Assembly: GCA_000156295.1 (NCBI GenBank)
Contig: DS999228.1
Location: forward strand, 152,837 to 216,836
Source of the DNA: a marine gamma proteobacterium HTCC2148
Lineage (GTDB): Bacteria > Pseudomonadota > Gammaproteobacteria > Pseudomonadales > Halieaceae
Direction of reading: 5' to 3'
DNA: 64,000 nt
How positions within the stretch are numbered: the stretch's first letter is position 1; every line of letters starts with the position of its first letter. Of this stretch, positions 37,381-46,249 are shown piece by piece. Both the position numbers and the translations under genes were made by a program. Below the pieces are notes generated by a model, which saw only the letters and a list, made by a program, of their open reading frames with translations, searched no databases and was not told where the DNA came from.

Positions 37381-37421
37381 GGACAGGTGACAAACCGGCT
37401 GCGCTTCTACAGACTGAAAGG

Positions 37422-38117
37422 ATGAAAGATCACGTACTAATCATCGATGACGACAAAGAACTCTGTGCTCTTCTCGCTCAATATCTGGAGCTGCAGGGTT
37501 TTGAGGTCAGCAGTATTCATGATGGCGCTGAAGCGGTAACGCATCTGCAACAGCAGGAATACGACACACTGGTGCTGGATATAATGCTGCCGGGAATGAT
37601 GGGACTGGATGTGTTGCGCAAAATAAGAGACTTCACCGACACTCCGGTACTTATGCTCACTGCCCGGGGTGAAGATACGGACCGCATAGTAGGCCTGGAG
37701 ATGGGCGCCGACGATTATTTGCCGAAGCCCTGTAACCCGCGAGAACTCGCCGCGAGGCTGAGGGCGATTTTACGCAGATCCCAGCTTACCGACACAAATG
37801 AGTCACAAACCGAGGTTAGCGTTGGTAGCACCACCCTCAACAGCGCCAATCGCACTGCGATACACCGGGGCGTGTCATTAAACCTCACCAGTGCAGAGTT
37901 CAACCTGTTGATGATCTTGTTAAAACGCGCGGGCAAGATCGTTGATAAAGATACGCTCAGTCAAGAAGGCCTGGGAAGACCACTTTCGGCCTACGACCGC
38001 AGCGTTGATGTCCACGTCAGCAAAATTCGCCGCAAGCTGGCGAATGCCGGTGGCAAAGAGCTGATTGTCAGTGTCCGCGGACTCGGCTATCAGTTTGCCG
38101 TGGATGGCGGTTACTAG
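37422..38117 (+). CDS. cpxR: CpxR-like response regulator
   Basis: From ATG 37422 the protein has 231 residues. The receiver (1-120) has the acidic pair HVLIIDDDKEL, phosphoacceptor Asp in TLVLDIMLPGMMGLDVL, Thr in VLMLTARGED and Lys in ADDYLPKPCNPREL. An OmpR-type winged helix follows (LNLTSAEFNLLMILLKRAGK and YDRSVDVHVSKIRRKL). The residues around KDHVLIIDDDKELCALLAQY match CpxR closely. A longer frame to 37374 would start inside the CpxR box and is rejected. The kinase gene overlaps its end. Envelope stress response is the expected role. Confidence 0.9.
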   Translation: MKDHVLIIDDDKELCALLAQYLELQGFEVSSIHDGAEAVTHLQQQEYDTLVLDIMLPGMMGLDVLRKIRDFTDTPVLMLTARGEDTDRIVGLEMGADDYLPKPCNPRELAARLRAILRRSQLTDTNESQTEVSVGSTTLNSANRTAIHRGVSLNLTSAEFNLLMILLKRAGKIVDKDTLSQEGLGRPLSAYDRSVDVHVSKIRRKLANAGGKELIVSVRGLGYQFAVDGGY

Positions 38118-39462
38118 AGTGCGCGGATCAATATTTATCAAGATTTTTCTTGGCTTTTGGCTGGTATCTATCGCAGTGCTAGGTAGTTGGCTACTGGCCG
38201 ATAGCTACATTGAAACTCTGCCTGCACCCGAGCAACAGCACCGCCCACCGCAGGATCCTCCTCAACGCTTTGTATTGCGGCTGATCTATGCAATGCAAAA
38301 CACGCCGGCAGAGCGGCTTCCCGCCATTATAGAAAAAGCAAAAAGCAAACACGATATCAATGTGTGGCTACTGGACAGGCAAGGTCGTGACCTGCTGGAA
38401 CAGAGGGTTCCAGCCAAGGTCGCTACCGTGGCAAACCAGCTGCGCGGACGTAAGCGACGCGCTTTCGCCAGACACCGTGAGGGACCTCTAATTGCACATA
38501 GCGTTAACCTGTTTGATGGTAGCCCTCGCCGAATGGTAATGATGTTTCCCAAACCCAATCACCAGATTATTGGCTTACTCATCGCCAATAACTGGCTGAG
38601 ATTGCTACTCGCGATACTGGTCAGCGGACTTATCTGCTATGCGCTCTCCAGAATGATGACTAATCGATTGCGCGACTTGCGCCATGCTTCGCGAAAATTA
38701 GCCGATGGCGACTTACACACTCGAATTAATGTGCGCGACCACGGTGGAGACGAAACTGACGAACTGGCCCGGGACTTCAACACCATGGCAAGACAGCTGG
38801 AAACTCGGATGCGAGAGCAAAAGCAGCTGCTCAGTGATGTCTCTCACGAGCTACGGTCTCCCCTGGCGCGGATGCGTGTTGCACTTGCGCTCGCTATGGA
38901 GGATGAGCATTTGCGGCTCGACCTTCTCGCTCGAATGGATAATGAAACGGTTCGCCTGGAAGACCTTATAGCCCAACTATTATCTACGCAGGAAAATTCC
39001 CTGCCGCTAGACAAGCACGTCGACCTGGTCGCACTGCTTTATCAACTCTGCGATGACGCATGCTTTGAAGGTAATCAAACCGCTAAGAAGGTCACGCTGT
39101 CGACCGGATTAGCTGAAGCCATCGTTGCCAGTAGTGGTGACCTTCTGCATAAAAGCTTTGAAAATATAATTCGCAACGCCTTACAGCACACTCCCGAAGA
39201 GAGCGAAGTTCGAGTTCAGGTCATAGATACGGCAGGTAGCTACGAGGTCAGCATCGAGGACTGTGGGCCGGGTGTTAAAGAGCAAGACTTGCAGCGCATT
39301 TTTGATGAGTTCTATCGTGTTGATAGCGCGCGCAGTCGCGATGCCGGCGGCTATGGGCTCGGACTATCAATCGCTCACCGTGCGATTGTCCAGCACGGGG
39401 GCGCACTGACAGCAGAGAACACCAGGAAGGGGTTGAAGGTGATTGCCCGCATTCCTAAATAG
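38104..39462 (+). CDS. cpxA: CpxA-like sensor histidine kinase
   Basis: Taken from ATG 38104 the protein has 452 residues. It has a first membrane helix (IFIKIFLGFWLVSIAVLGSW), a periplasmic domain of about 130 residues rich in Pro and Arg, and a second helix (LLLAILVSGLICYALS). A HAMP domain follows, then HisKA with the H box SDVSHELRSPLARMRVALAL, and an ATPase domain with NIIRNALQHTPEE, DCGPGVKEQDLQRIFDEFY and GGYGLGLSIAHRAI. GTG 38119 is an alternative start just after the cpxR stop. It should sense envelope stress and phosphorylate the adjacent regulator. Confidence 0.9.
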   Translation: MAVTRVRGSIFIKIFLGFWLVSIAVLGSWLLADSYIETLPAPEQQHRPPQDPPQRFVLRLIYAMQNTPAERLPAIIEKAKSKHDINVWLLDRQGRDLLEQRVPAKVATVANQLRGRKRRAFARHREGPLIAHSVNLFDGSPRRMVMMFPKPNHQIIGLLIANNWLRLLLAILVSGLICYALSRMMTNRLRDLRHASRKLADGDLHTRINVRDHGGDETDELARDFNTMARQLETRMREQKQLLSDVSHELRSPLARMRVALALAMEDEHLRLDLLARMDNETVRLEDLIAQLLSTQENSLPLDKHVDLVALLYQLCDDACFEGNQTAKKVTLSTGLAEAIVASSGDLLHKSFENIIRNALQHTPEESEVRVQVIDTAGSYEVSIEDCGPGVKEQDLQRIFDEFYRVDSARSRDAGGYGLGLSIAHRAIVQHGGALTAENTRKGLKVIARIPK

Positions 39463-39530
39463 CTTTCAAAACACTATGCAGAGCCCGATCGAATGCTAGA
39501 ATAGCGGCTTTTCAGGGGAGTGGCTTTCAA

Positions 39531-40355
39531 ATGCTTGATATCAAACCAATGGCCGGCGCATTGGGCGCTGAAATACATGGACTGGACCTGTCTGGGGAGT
39601 TGGGCGAAGGCGATTTTGCGCCCGTTCGCAAACTACTCAATGAGTATCAGGTCATTTTTATTCGTGACCAGGATATCAGCCCCGCCAACATGAAGGCCCT
39701 CGCCCTCTCTTTCGGTCCTGTCCAGACTCACCCAGCCTATGAGACTGTCGAGGGCTTCCCCGAAATCACCATTCTGGAAAGCACACCGGAAAAACCGACC
39801 AAAATCGAAACCTGGCATACAGACATGACCTTTAATCAGCACCCGCCAATGGCGACCATGCTGAAATCAGACATCATCCCTCTCAAGGGCGGCGACACAC
39901 TCTGGTCAAGCATGACTGCGGCATACGATGCGCTGTCCGTTCCTATGCAGAAGTTCCTTGAGGATCTGAACGCAGTTCACGACTTCCGCTGGGGATTCAA
40001 GGAGAGTCTTGCAGAACCGGGCGGGGCTGAGCGCCTGAAGGACGCGGTTGCTGCTAATCCACCGGTTCGCCACCCAGTCATACGCACGCACCCGGAAACA
40101 GGTAAGAAAGCGATATTCGTGAATGAGTTGTTCACCACCCACATCGACGGGTTACGCCGCGATGAAAGCGATGCCCTATTAGGCTTTCTGTATAAGCATG
40201 TAACAACAGACGAATTCACCTGCCGCTTTCATTGGCAGGCCAACAGCCTGGTGATTTGGGATAACCGCTGCACCCAGCACAAGCCTATCAACGACTATTT
40301 CCCGGCACATCGAAGAATGGAGCGTATTACCATCGATGGGGACAAGCCCTACTAA
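39531..40355 (+). CDS. TauD/TfdA-family Fe(II)/2-oxoglutarate dioxygenase
   Basis: The 274-residue protein has the TauD fold. The HxD iron ligands are in IETWHTDMTFNQHPPMATML, the 2-oxoglutarate region includes GGDTLWSSMTAAYDAL, and the last ligand His and binding Arg are in NRCTQHKPINDYFPAHRRME. These enzymes hydroxylate sulfonates, aryloxyacids, carnitine-type compounds or fatty acid derivatives using oxygen and 2-oxoglutarate. No tau genes are nearby. It lies just left of the steroid igr-like genes, so a role in side-chain or small-acid breakdown is possible, but nothing in the sequence fixes the substrate. Confidence 0.88.
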   Translation: MLDIKPMAGALGAEIHGLDLSGELGEGDFAPVRKLLNEYQVIFIRDQDISPANMKALALSFGPVQTHPAYETVEGFPEITILESTPEKPTKIETWHTDMTFNQHPPMATMLKSDIIPLKGGDTLWSSMTAAYDALSVPMQKFLEDLNAVHDFRWGFKESLAEPGGAERLKDAVAANPPVRHPVIRTHPETGKKAIFVNELFTTHIDGLRRDESDALLGFLYKHVTTDEFTCRFHWQANSLVIWDNRCTQHKPINDYFPAHRRMERITIDGDKPY

Positions 40356-40428
40356 AACCTGTACCCAAGGCATTCGGGCCGGTTAGGCCCGAGGATCGCT
40401 AGCGACGAACAAGAGGCAGGCGACTCCG

Positions 40429-41583
40429 TCAAACCTCCAGAGAGCGGAAACCGAGCGTACGGTCAGCCGCCAAAAGTTCGCCCAGCTTCTCCAGCTGCTG
40501 GCCCGCGTTGCCCAGCGAGTAGCTGATCTGCTTCGCCAACAGATAAAAGCGATGAATGGGATATTCAACGTCTGCTCCCATGCCTCCATGCAAGTGCTGC
40601 GCGGTACAGACCACACGATGCGATGCATCGCAGGCCCACCATTTGGCAGCGCGAACCTCGGCTCGTGCCTCCTTGCCATTGCTCAGGCACCACAGTGCCA
40701 ACCAATAGGTGGTGCGGATAGCTTCTACATCGATGTAACTATCTGCCATGCGCATAGCCAGAGCCTGGAAGCTGCCCAGTGGAACGCCAAACTGGTTGCG
40801 TTCGCTGACGTATTGCGCGGTGCGCTTCATCGCTTCTTCCGTCACCCCAACCTGCTGCGCACAATGTGCAATGTTGGCACGCTCTTCAAGCCAGTCGACA
40901 ATTGTGTTGCCCTGACCCTGCGCTCCTAGCAACGCTTCGCTGGTCACATGGACATCGTCTAAGGTCAGGTGGGCAGCTCTCTGCCCGGAAATACCGATTT
41001 CTACTGCGGTCAGGTCCACCCCGGTTTGCGCCACTGGCACAACGAAAACGCTGGTCTCGTCTTCGCCCGTTGCGGCAGGCACCAGAATATAATCTGCCAC
41101 CGCACCATCGGGCACCAGTGCCTTGGTTCCATTGAGTGTCCAATTATCGTCACTTCCGCGAACAGCCGTAACAGACGTGGTTAAAGCACTGTTCATCCCT
41201 AGATCGGCAATAGCCGCACTGAACTTGGATTGTCCACTGGCCAATTCAGTCAGCCACTTTTGCTGCTGTTGATCAGTGCCGTACTCCGCAATGGGTAACC
41301 CGCCCAAAACGAGGCAGGAAAAAAGCGGTATCGGCGCCACTCTTCTACCTTGCTCTTCGAGCATCAGACACAGCTCGGTCAGTCCAAGTCCGCTGCCGCC
41401 GGCCGCTTCCGGCACAGCAATTCCCAGCAAACCTTGCTCAGCAAGGGTGGTCCACAAGCCGCTATCGTAAGTTTCTTCACCGCGAGAAAAATTCAACAGA
41501 AACTCATCCGTCGCTCGATCAGTAAAAATTTGATAAGCGAGTTCTCGGATTGCACTCTGGTCTTCTGTGTAATTGAAATCCAT
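40429..41583 (-). CDS. Acyl-CoA dehydrogenase, ChsE1 (FadE28)-like
   Basis: The 384-residue protein has the acyl-CoA dehydrogenase fold: QSAIRELAYQIFTDRATDEF, IAVPEAAGGSGLGLTELCLM, NGTKALVPDGAVADYILVPA, GVPLGSFQALAMRMADSYID and QHLHGGMGADVEYPIHRFYL. GGMGADVEYP is shared with FadE28-type subunits. In mycobacteria FadE28 and FadE29 form an alpha2-beta2 enzyme that oxidises the three-carbon steroid side chain. Here the partner is encoded on the other strand at 42369, past the TetR gene. Assignment as the ChsE1 partner rests on synteny plus similarity by eye. Confidence 0.82.
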   Translation of the reverse strand: MDFNYTEDQSAIRELAYQIFTDRATDEFLLNFSRGEETYDSGLWTTLAEQGLLGIAVPEAAGGSGLGLTELCLMLEEQGRRVAPIPLFSCLVLGGLPIAEYGTDQQQQKWLTELASGQSKFSAAIADLGMNSALTTSVTAVRGSDDNWTLNGTKALVPDGAVADYILVPAATGEDETSVFVVPVAQTGVDLTAVEIGISGQRAAHLTLDDVHVTSEALLGAQGQGNTIVDWLEERANIAHCAQQVGVTEEAMKRTAQYVSERNQFGVPLGSFQALAMRMADSYIDVEAIRTTYWLALWCLSNGKEARAEVRAAKWWACDASHRVVCTAQHLHGGMGADVEYPIHRFYLLAKQISYSLGNAGQQLEKLGELLAADRTLGFRSLEV

Positions 41584-41595
41584 GCCTTTACTGCC

Positions 41596-42300
41596 TCAGT
41601 GTCTCCTGACCATGGCGGCCAGATTGCGTGTATATTTAAGTTGATTCTGCTCCGGATGTTCAAGGAACAGTGCTCGATAGAACATGGTGGACATCAATTC
41701 CGCGAACTGATTTACACTCAAATTTGCGGCCATTAACGGCTCGCTGCGATTGATAAAGTACTCTCTAATCAACCCCTCCCCGACGCCAGCTAACGAGTAA
41801 ACCACCATCAAGGCCTGATTTTTTTTGAACTTCACATCCGGGAAAAGGCCAGGCATTCGCTCAACCAGCCACATCAGTTGCTCTCGATAATTGTTCCGCA
41901 GCATGCTGCCAAAATCCGGATCTTCGTCAGCCAGCTGCAGCAGACAGCGCATTACACCTGGACGCTTAGCATAGCTTCGAACAATCACCAGGTTGTAAGC
42001 ATGAATTCGACTGTACCAATCTCCGGGCTCGACATCTTTCTCTATTTCCGCAGGGTCCCTCGCAGCCTCAGCAAACTCGGTCAATACTTCGACAGTGAGC
42101 GTTTTCAGGTCCTTGAAGTAGTGATAGAACAGACCCTGAGCCACGCCGGCCTCCCGGGTCACGTCTACGATGCGCATTTTATGGTAGCCGTCGCGCTCAA
42201 GCACCACCAAGGCCGCCGCCATTAGACGAGCGCGGGCCCTCTGCCCCCGTGCACTGAGCGCTTTCTCATGGCTTTTTTCGATGACTGCTGATTTCGACAT
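41596..42300 (-). CDS. TetR-family regulator of the steroid side-chain genes
   Basis: The 234-residue protein has the TetR helix-turn-helix at residues 25-75 (LVVLERDGYHKMRIVDVTRE and AGVAQGLFYHYFKDLKTLTV) and a helical ligand-binding domain. It starts 68 bases from the divergent ChsE2-like gene and is 12 bases from the ChsE1-like gene, which it precedes on the same strand. The gap holds a near-perfect 22-bp palindrome. It probably represses both sets until a steroid acyl-CoA is bound, as KstR does in actinobacteria. The ligand is not shown by the sequence. Confidence 0.9.
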   Translation of the reverse strand: MSKSAVIEKSHEKALSARGQRARARLMAAALVVLERDGYHKMRIVDVTREAGVAQGLFYHYFKDLKTLTVEVLTEFAEAARDPAEIEKDVEPGDWYSRIHAYNLVIVRSYAKRPGVMRCLLQLADEDPDFGSMLRNNYREQLMWLVERMPGLFPDVKFKKNQALMVVYSLAGVGEGLIREYFINRSEPLMAANLSVNQFAELMSTMFYRALFLEHPEQNQLKYTRNLAAMVRRH

Positions 42301-42313
42301 GTGAATAAAATAG

Positions 42314-42335
42314 TTGAATTTGAATTCAATTTCAA
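42314..42335. promoter_or_regulatory. 22-bp palindrome, probable TetR operator
   Basis: The left arm TTGAATTTGAA and right arm TTCAATTTCAA are complementary at 10 of 11 positions around a TTGAATTCAA core. It sits between the divergent TetR and ChsE2-like genes, where a repressor would block both promoters. The palindrome is seen directly; TetR binding is inferred. Confidence 0.7.
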
Positions 42336-42368
42336 TATTATTGTGTCATCGCGAATGAGGAACAGGCC

Positions 42369-43541
42369 ATGCACGTCGAATACACCACCGAACAGAAAGA
42401 GCTGCGAAGAGAGTTTCGCGCCTATTTTTCCAGCCTGATCAAGCCGGAATATCGAGAAGAGCTCCGCAACGCAGAGAGCGGGGACCTTTATAAGGAACTC
42501 ATTCGCCAACAAGGTAAGGATCAAATGCTGGCTGTAGGCTGGCCCGAGCAGTATGGCGGGCGCGGCCTGACTGAATCAGAACAGCTGATCCGCTATGAAG
42601 AAGCCCTCCTCGCTGGCGCCCCGACGCCCTTCGTCACTCTCAATACCGTCGGCCCGGCACTGATGAGCCAGGGCACAGAGGCCCAAAAACAGCGTTTCCT
42701 GCCCGGCATTGCAGCGGGTGAAATACATTTCTCAATTGGCTACACCGAGCCCTCGGCTGGCACTGACCTCGCAGCTCTGACGACCTCTGCCGTGAAGCAC
42801 GATGACCACTACCTTGTGAACGGTAACAAGCTGTACACCAGTGGTGCCGAAGGCGCCGACTATGTTTTTCTCGCGGTTCGTACCGACCCCGACGTACCAA
42901 AGCACAAGGGAATATCAATACTCGTGGCCGAAACCAGCGATCCTGGTTTCTCTCGTGGCGACATCCACACCATGGGTGGTGTGCATACCAATGTCACCTA
43001 TTACGAGAACGTGAAGGTGCCTTTGGACATGATTATTGGTGCAGAGAACGCTGGATGGCGCCTGATCACTGAACAACTCAATCATGAGCGCATTGGGCTT
43101 GCCGCCTGGGGAATTCAGGGCTGGAAAATATTCAGAGATGTCATGAACTGGGTCCACGACACCAAGGGAGCCGATGGACAACGGGTGATAGACAATCCCG
43201 GTGCCCAGCGTAACCTTGCCGAGGTCTACGCACACCTGGAAGCCATGCGGGTGATGAATGCCCGCATGTCCTGGCAGTTGGACCAGGAAGAAATGAGCCC
43301 GGTGTTCCCCTCTGCAATTAAGGTTTATTCCACCGAAATCATATTAGAAATATGCCGCCTGTTGATGGACGTGGTGGGACCGCACTCGCTTATTGCCGGC
43401 GACAGTGAAGGTGCTGTTCTTTATGGCAACCTGGAACATGAATACCGTCGCGCCACCATTAACACCTTTGGCGGCGGCGTAGTGGAAGTGCTGCGAGGCC
43501 TGGTAGCGACTCACGGCCTAGGCATGCCCCAGCATCGTTAG
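42369..43541 (+). CDS. Acyl-CoA dehydrogenase, ChsE2 (FadE29)-like
   Basis: The 390-residue protein is very like mycobacterial FadE29 from end to end: EYTTEQKELRREFRAYFSSL, LAVGWPEQYGGRGLTESEQL, IHFSIGYTEPSAGTDLAALT, KHKGISILVAETSDPGFS, GWRLITEQLNHERIGLAAWG and FGGGVVEVLRGLVA. It binds FAD and with the ChsE1-like subunit should dehydrogenate a steroid propionyl-CoA side chain. It is the first gene of a plus-strand operon with ChsH2-, ChsH1- and Ltp2-like genes in the same order as the igr operon. The start is preceded by GAGGAACAGGCC. Confidence 0.9.
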   Translation: MHVEYTTEQKELRREFRAYFSSLIKPEYREELRNAESGDLYKELIRQQGKDQMLAVGWPEQYGGRGLTESEQLIRYEEALLAGAPTPFVTLNTVGPALMSQGTEAQKQRFLPGIAAGEIHFSIGYTEPSAGTDLAALTTSAVKHDDHYLVNGNKLYTSGAEGADYVFLAVRTDPDVPKHKGISILVAETSDPGFSRGDIHTMGGVHTNVTYYENVKVPLDMIIGAENAGWRLITEQLNHERIGLAAWGIQGWKIFRDVMNWVHDTKGADGQRVIDNPGAQRNLAEVYAHLEAMRVMNARMSWQLDQEEMSPVFPSAIKVYSTEIILEICRLLMDVVGPHSLIAGDSEGAVLYGNLEHEYRRATINTFGGGVVEVLRGLVATHGLGMPQHR

Positions 43542-43579
43542 AACTGACATCAAACAACAACCCGATTGGAGCTTGTTCA

Positions 43580-44533
43580 ATGACACCTGAAGAGCAAAAC
43601 GCCTTCGAAGAAAAAATCTACGCCTACTCAGGCGCGCAGGTTTGTGCAAGAACGCCCGCTGCAGACGCAGTGAACCCAGCCATGATCAGGCACTGGACCG
43701 AGGTAATGGGCGACAACAACCCCGCTTACACCAACGAGGAGTGGTCTGCCAGCAGCGCGCGCGGCAAAACCATCGCCCCCGCGGCCATGCTGTATGTGTG
43801 GAATCAGGAAGGCTATACGGTGACCACGGGGCGCGCCTCAGATCCCCAGACTGACATGGTTGAACTGTTTAACGAATATGGCTTCACCGGCGTACTGGGC
43901 ACTAATGTCACGCAGGAGTACTTTAGGGAAGTCAGCCCCGGTGACACCGTCCATGTTGAGATGGTAATAGATAATCTTTCCGAGCGAAAATCTACCGCGC
44001 GCGGGCCCGGTTATTTTTTCGAAACCCTGGCGACGTTCACCGACCAGAACAACGAGAAAATCGGTACTCAACGATTTCGGGTTCTCAAGTTTATTCCGCA
44101 GGAGCAGCCTGCTGCTGCCGCTGAAGAAAAGCTGGCTGTACCCAGCCGCATTGCCTCTCCCCGTGGCCACGACAATGGCTGGTGGTGGGACGCCTGCGAC
44201 AACGGCCAGGTGTTAATTCAGCGCTGCAAGAATTGCCAGACCCTGCGCCACCCTCCCCGCCCAATGTGTGGTGAGTGTCAGTCAATGGAGTGGGACTCCA
44301 TCGAATCCAGTCTGGACGGTGAGGTTCTGTCTTACACCGAGTTGCACCACCCAAAAATTCCCGGGTATCAGTATCCGCTAATCTGTGCGGTGATCAAATT
44401 GCGTGAGGGAACAAACATTGTGTCAAATGTCGTGGGCTGCGAGCCCTCTGACGTTTACATAGGCATGAGACTGAAAGGTAAAGTGGAACAAGTCGACGAA
44501 AAAAACACCCTGCCACAGTTCTACCCGGCGTAA
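43580..44533 (+). CDS. ChsH2-like protein: MaoC hot-dog domain fused to DUF35 (zinc ribbon + OB fold)
   Basis: The 317-residue protein has an N-terminal hot-dog domain (1-170). Its hydratase motif is MGDNNPAYTNEEW, with Tyr where the catalytic His should be, so it is a structural partner rather than the active half. The C-terminal part (from about 195) is a DUF35 zinc ribbon with four Cys (LIQRCKNCQTLRHPPRPMCG then ECQ) and an OB fold (VLSYTELHHPKIPGYQYPLI). Mycobacterial ChsH2 has the same design; its hot-dog half pairs with ChsH1 and its DUF35 half docks the Ltp2 aldolase. Both neighbours are present here. Confidence 0.9.
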   Translation: MTPEEQNAFEEKIYAYSGAQVCARTPAADAVNPAMIRHWTEVMGDNNPAYTNEEWSASSARGKTIAPAAMLYVWNQEGYTVTTGRASDPQTDMVELFNEYGFTGVLGTNVTQEYFREVSPGDTVHVEMVIDNLSERKSTARGPGYFFETLATFTDQNNEKIGTQRFRVLKFIPQEQPAAAAEEKLAVPSRIASPRGHDNGWWWDACDNGQVLIQRCKNCQTLRHPPRPMCGECQSMEWDSIESSLDGEVLSYTELHHPKIPGYQYPLICAVIKLREGTNIVSNVVGCEPSDVYIGMRLKGKVEQVDEKNTLPQFYPA

Positions 44534-44547
44534 CCAGGAGCAAAGCA

Positions 44548-44979
44548 ATGAGCGAATATCAGACATTGAGCTGCGCCGACGTATCTGTCGGTGACAAATT
44601 ACCCCCCCTGGATATTGATATCAGCAGCGGACTAATTGTTGGCGGCGCCCTGGCGACCCGCGACTTCGAACCGGTTCATCACGATAAATCAGTCGCACAG
44701 GCCTCCGGCTTACCGGACGTATTTATGAACATTCTCACCAGCCAGGGCCTGATGAGCCGCTTCGTCACCGACTGGAGCGGACCGGATGCCAGCATCAAAT
44801 CACTGGATCTTAAGCTGGGCGCACCGAACGTTCCCGGCATGGTGATGACCATTACCGGAGAAGTCACCGAAAAAGATGACAGTACGGGTGAGGTCAACGT
44901 TGCTGTGTTGGGCGAAAACAATATTTGGGGCATGCATATGCAGGGCACCGTAAAACTGGCATTGCCACAGGAGGGCTGA
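44548..44979 (+). CDS. ChsH1-like MaoC enoyl-CoA hydratase subunit
   Basis: A single hot-dog domain of 143 residues. The active motif is TRDFEPVHHDKSVAQASGLP, with Asp and His retained, followed by FMNILTSQGLMSRFVTDWSG and LGAPNVPGMVMTITGEV. In the mycobacterial enzyme ChsH1 supplies the catalytic residues to the ChsH1-ChsH2 heterotetramer that hydrates the steroid enoyl-CoA. It begins 14 bases after ChsH2 and ends four bases before the aldolase. Its sequence is closely matched by the C-terminal half of the fused protein at 57091. Confidence 0.9.
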   Translation: MSEYQTLSCADVSVGDKLPPLDIDISSGLIVGGALATRDFEPVHHDKSVAQASGLPDVFMNILTSQGLMSRFVTDWSGPDASIKSLDLKLGAPNVPGMVMTITGEVTEKDDSTGEVNVAVLGENNIWGMHMQGTVKLALPQEG

Positions 44980-44982
44980 GTC

Positions 44983-46158
44983 GTGGTCGCTAATATTAAA
45001 GACAAGGCCGTTATTGTCGGCGTAGGCAATACCAAGTTCAGCAAGGACTCCGGCGTCTCGGAACTAAGCCTGGCAGTGCAGGCTATCAAAACAGCTCTGG
45101 ATGATGCCGGCCTGCAGCCATCGGATGTAGACGGCATGGCCACCTTCACCATGGACAGCAACGACGAAATAGAAGTCGCCCGCGCCCTGGGCTGTGGTGG
45201 ACTGAATTTCTGGGGACGCTCACACTACGGTGGCGGTGCCGCCACTGGCACGCTTCACCAGGCGACGATGGCGATTGCAACGGGCATGGCCGAAGTTGTG
45301 GTGTGCTTTCGCGCACTCAACGGGCGGTCCGGCCACCGTTTTTCAAGCGGGGTTTCTGGCGAGATCACCACCGCTGATGCAATTCACTGGGGCTGGTACA
45401 TGCCCTATGGCCTGCTTACCCCCGCTTCCTGGGTAGCGATGTTCACCCAGCGCTGGATGCATAACACCGGCGTGACCAAGGATGCACTGTTTGAGGTCGC
45501 TCATTCCACCCGTGAGTACGCGGTAAACAACCCGAATGCGTTCTTCCACGGACGCTCATTTGATCGAGCCGAATACGACGCGGCGCGGATGATCGCTGAC
45601 CCTTTGGCATTGTTTGATTGCTGCCAGGAAAGTGATGGCGCTTCGGCGATAATTCTGACCACCCCTGAACGAGCGCGCGATCTCAGGCAGCCCGGCGTTA
45701 CTGTTTGCGGCGTGGCTCAGGCCTCTGCTCCCGACCAGGAACAGATGACCTCGTTCTACCGCGACGAATTTGCCGCCATTCCAGAAATGGAAATAGCCGC
45801 CAAGAATGTGTACCAGATGAGCGGGCTTACTCCTGATGATATCGACGCTGCCGTTATCTACGATGCGTTTTCGCCCATTGTTTTGTGGCAGCTGGAAGCT
45901 TGGAACTTCTGTGGCTTTGGCGAGTCGGGCGACTTCGTCCTTGACGGTGCCCTTCGAGCTGATGGGCGCCTACCTACCAATACCCACGGTGGCCAGCTTA
46001 GTGAAGCCTATATCCACGGCGTCAATGGCCTGGTGGAAGCAACCAGGCTGGTGCGGGGACAATCCCTGAACCAGCCCAGTAAAAATGTTGACCATGCATT
46101 GGTGACTTCCGGCGTAGGCATTCCTACCGGTGGTGCGATTCTTGGTAAGCTTGACTAG
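44983..46158 (+). CDS. Ltp2-like thiolase-fold steroid side-chain aldolase
   Basis: The start is GTG 44983, giving 391 residues. The fold is thiolase-like (DKAVIVGVGNTKFSKDSGVS, SLAVQAIKTALDDAGLQPSD) but the thiolase nucleophile Cys motif is missing; instead it has HYGGGAATGTLHQATMAIAT. Further Ltp2-like blocks are DPLALFDCCQESDGASAIIL, YDAFSPIVLWQLEAWNFCGF and NTHGGQLSEAYIHGVNGLVE. Ltp2 performs a retro-aldol cleavage that releases propionyl-CoA and leaves a 17-keto steroid. Its partner is the DUF35 domain of ChsH2, encoded two genes upstream. It is the last gene of the operon. Confidence 0.9.
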   Translation: MVANIKDKAVIVGVGNTKFSKDSGVSELSLAVQAIKTALDDAGLQPSDVDGMATFTMDSNDEIEVARALGCGGLNFWGRSHYGGGAATGTLHQATMAIATGMAEVVVCFRALNGRSGHRFSSGVSGEITTADAIHWGWYMPYGLLTPASWVAMFTQRWMHNTGVTKDALFEVAHSTREYAVNNPNAFFHGRSFDRAEYDAARMIADPLALFDCCQESDGASAIILTTPERARDLRQPGVTVCGVAQASAPDQEQMTSFYRDEFAAIPEMEIAAKNVYQMSGLTPDDIDAAVIYDAFSPIVLWQLEAWNFCGFGESGDFVLDGALRADGRLPTNTHGGQLSEAYIHGVNGLVEATRLVRGQSLNQPSKNVDHALVTSGVGIPTGGAILGKLD

Positions 46159-46249
46159 TCGGTTGATGGAGCACCGCACTAATCTCTACTGCGCAGACAA
46201 GGGAAAAATAATAACTGCGTCATAACGCAACATCGGATAAGTTAACGAG

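Noticed and set aside
39531..40355. Taurine dioxygenase TauD
   Set aside because: The family has many substrates and there are no tauABC genes nearby, so only the family name is given.
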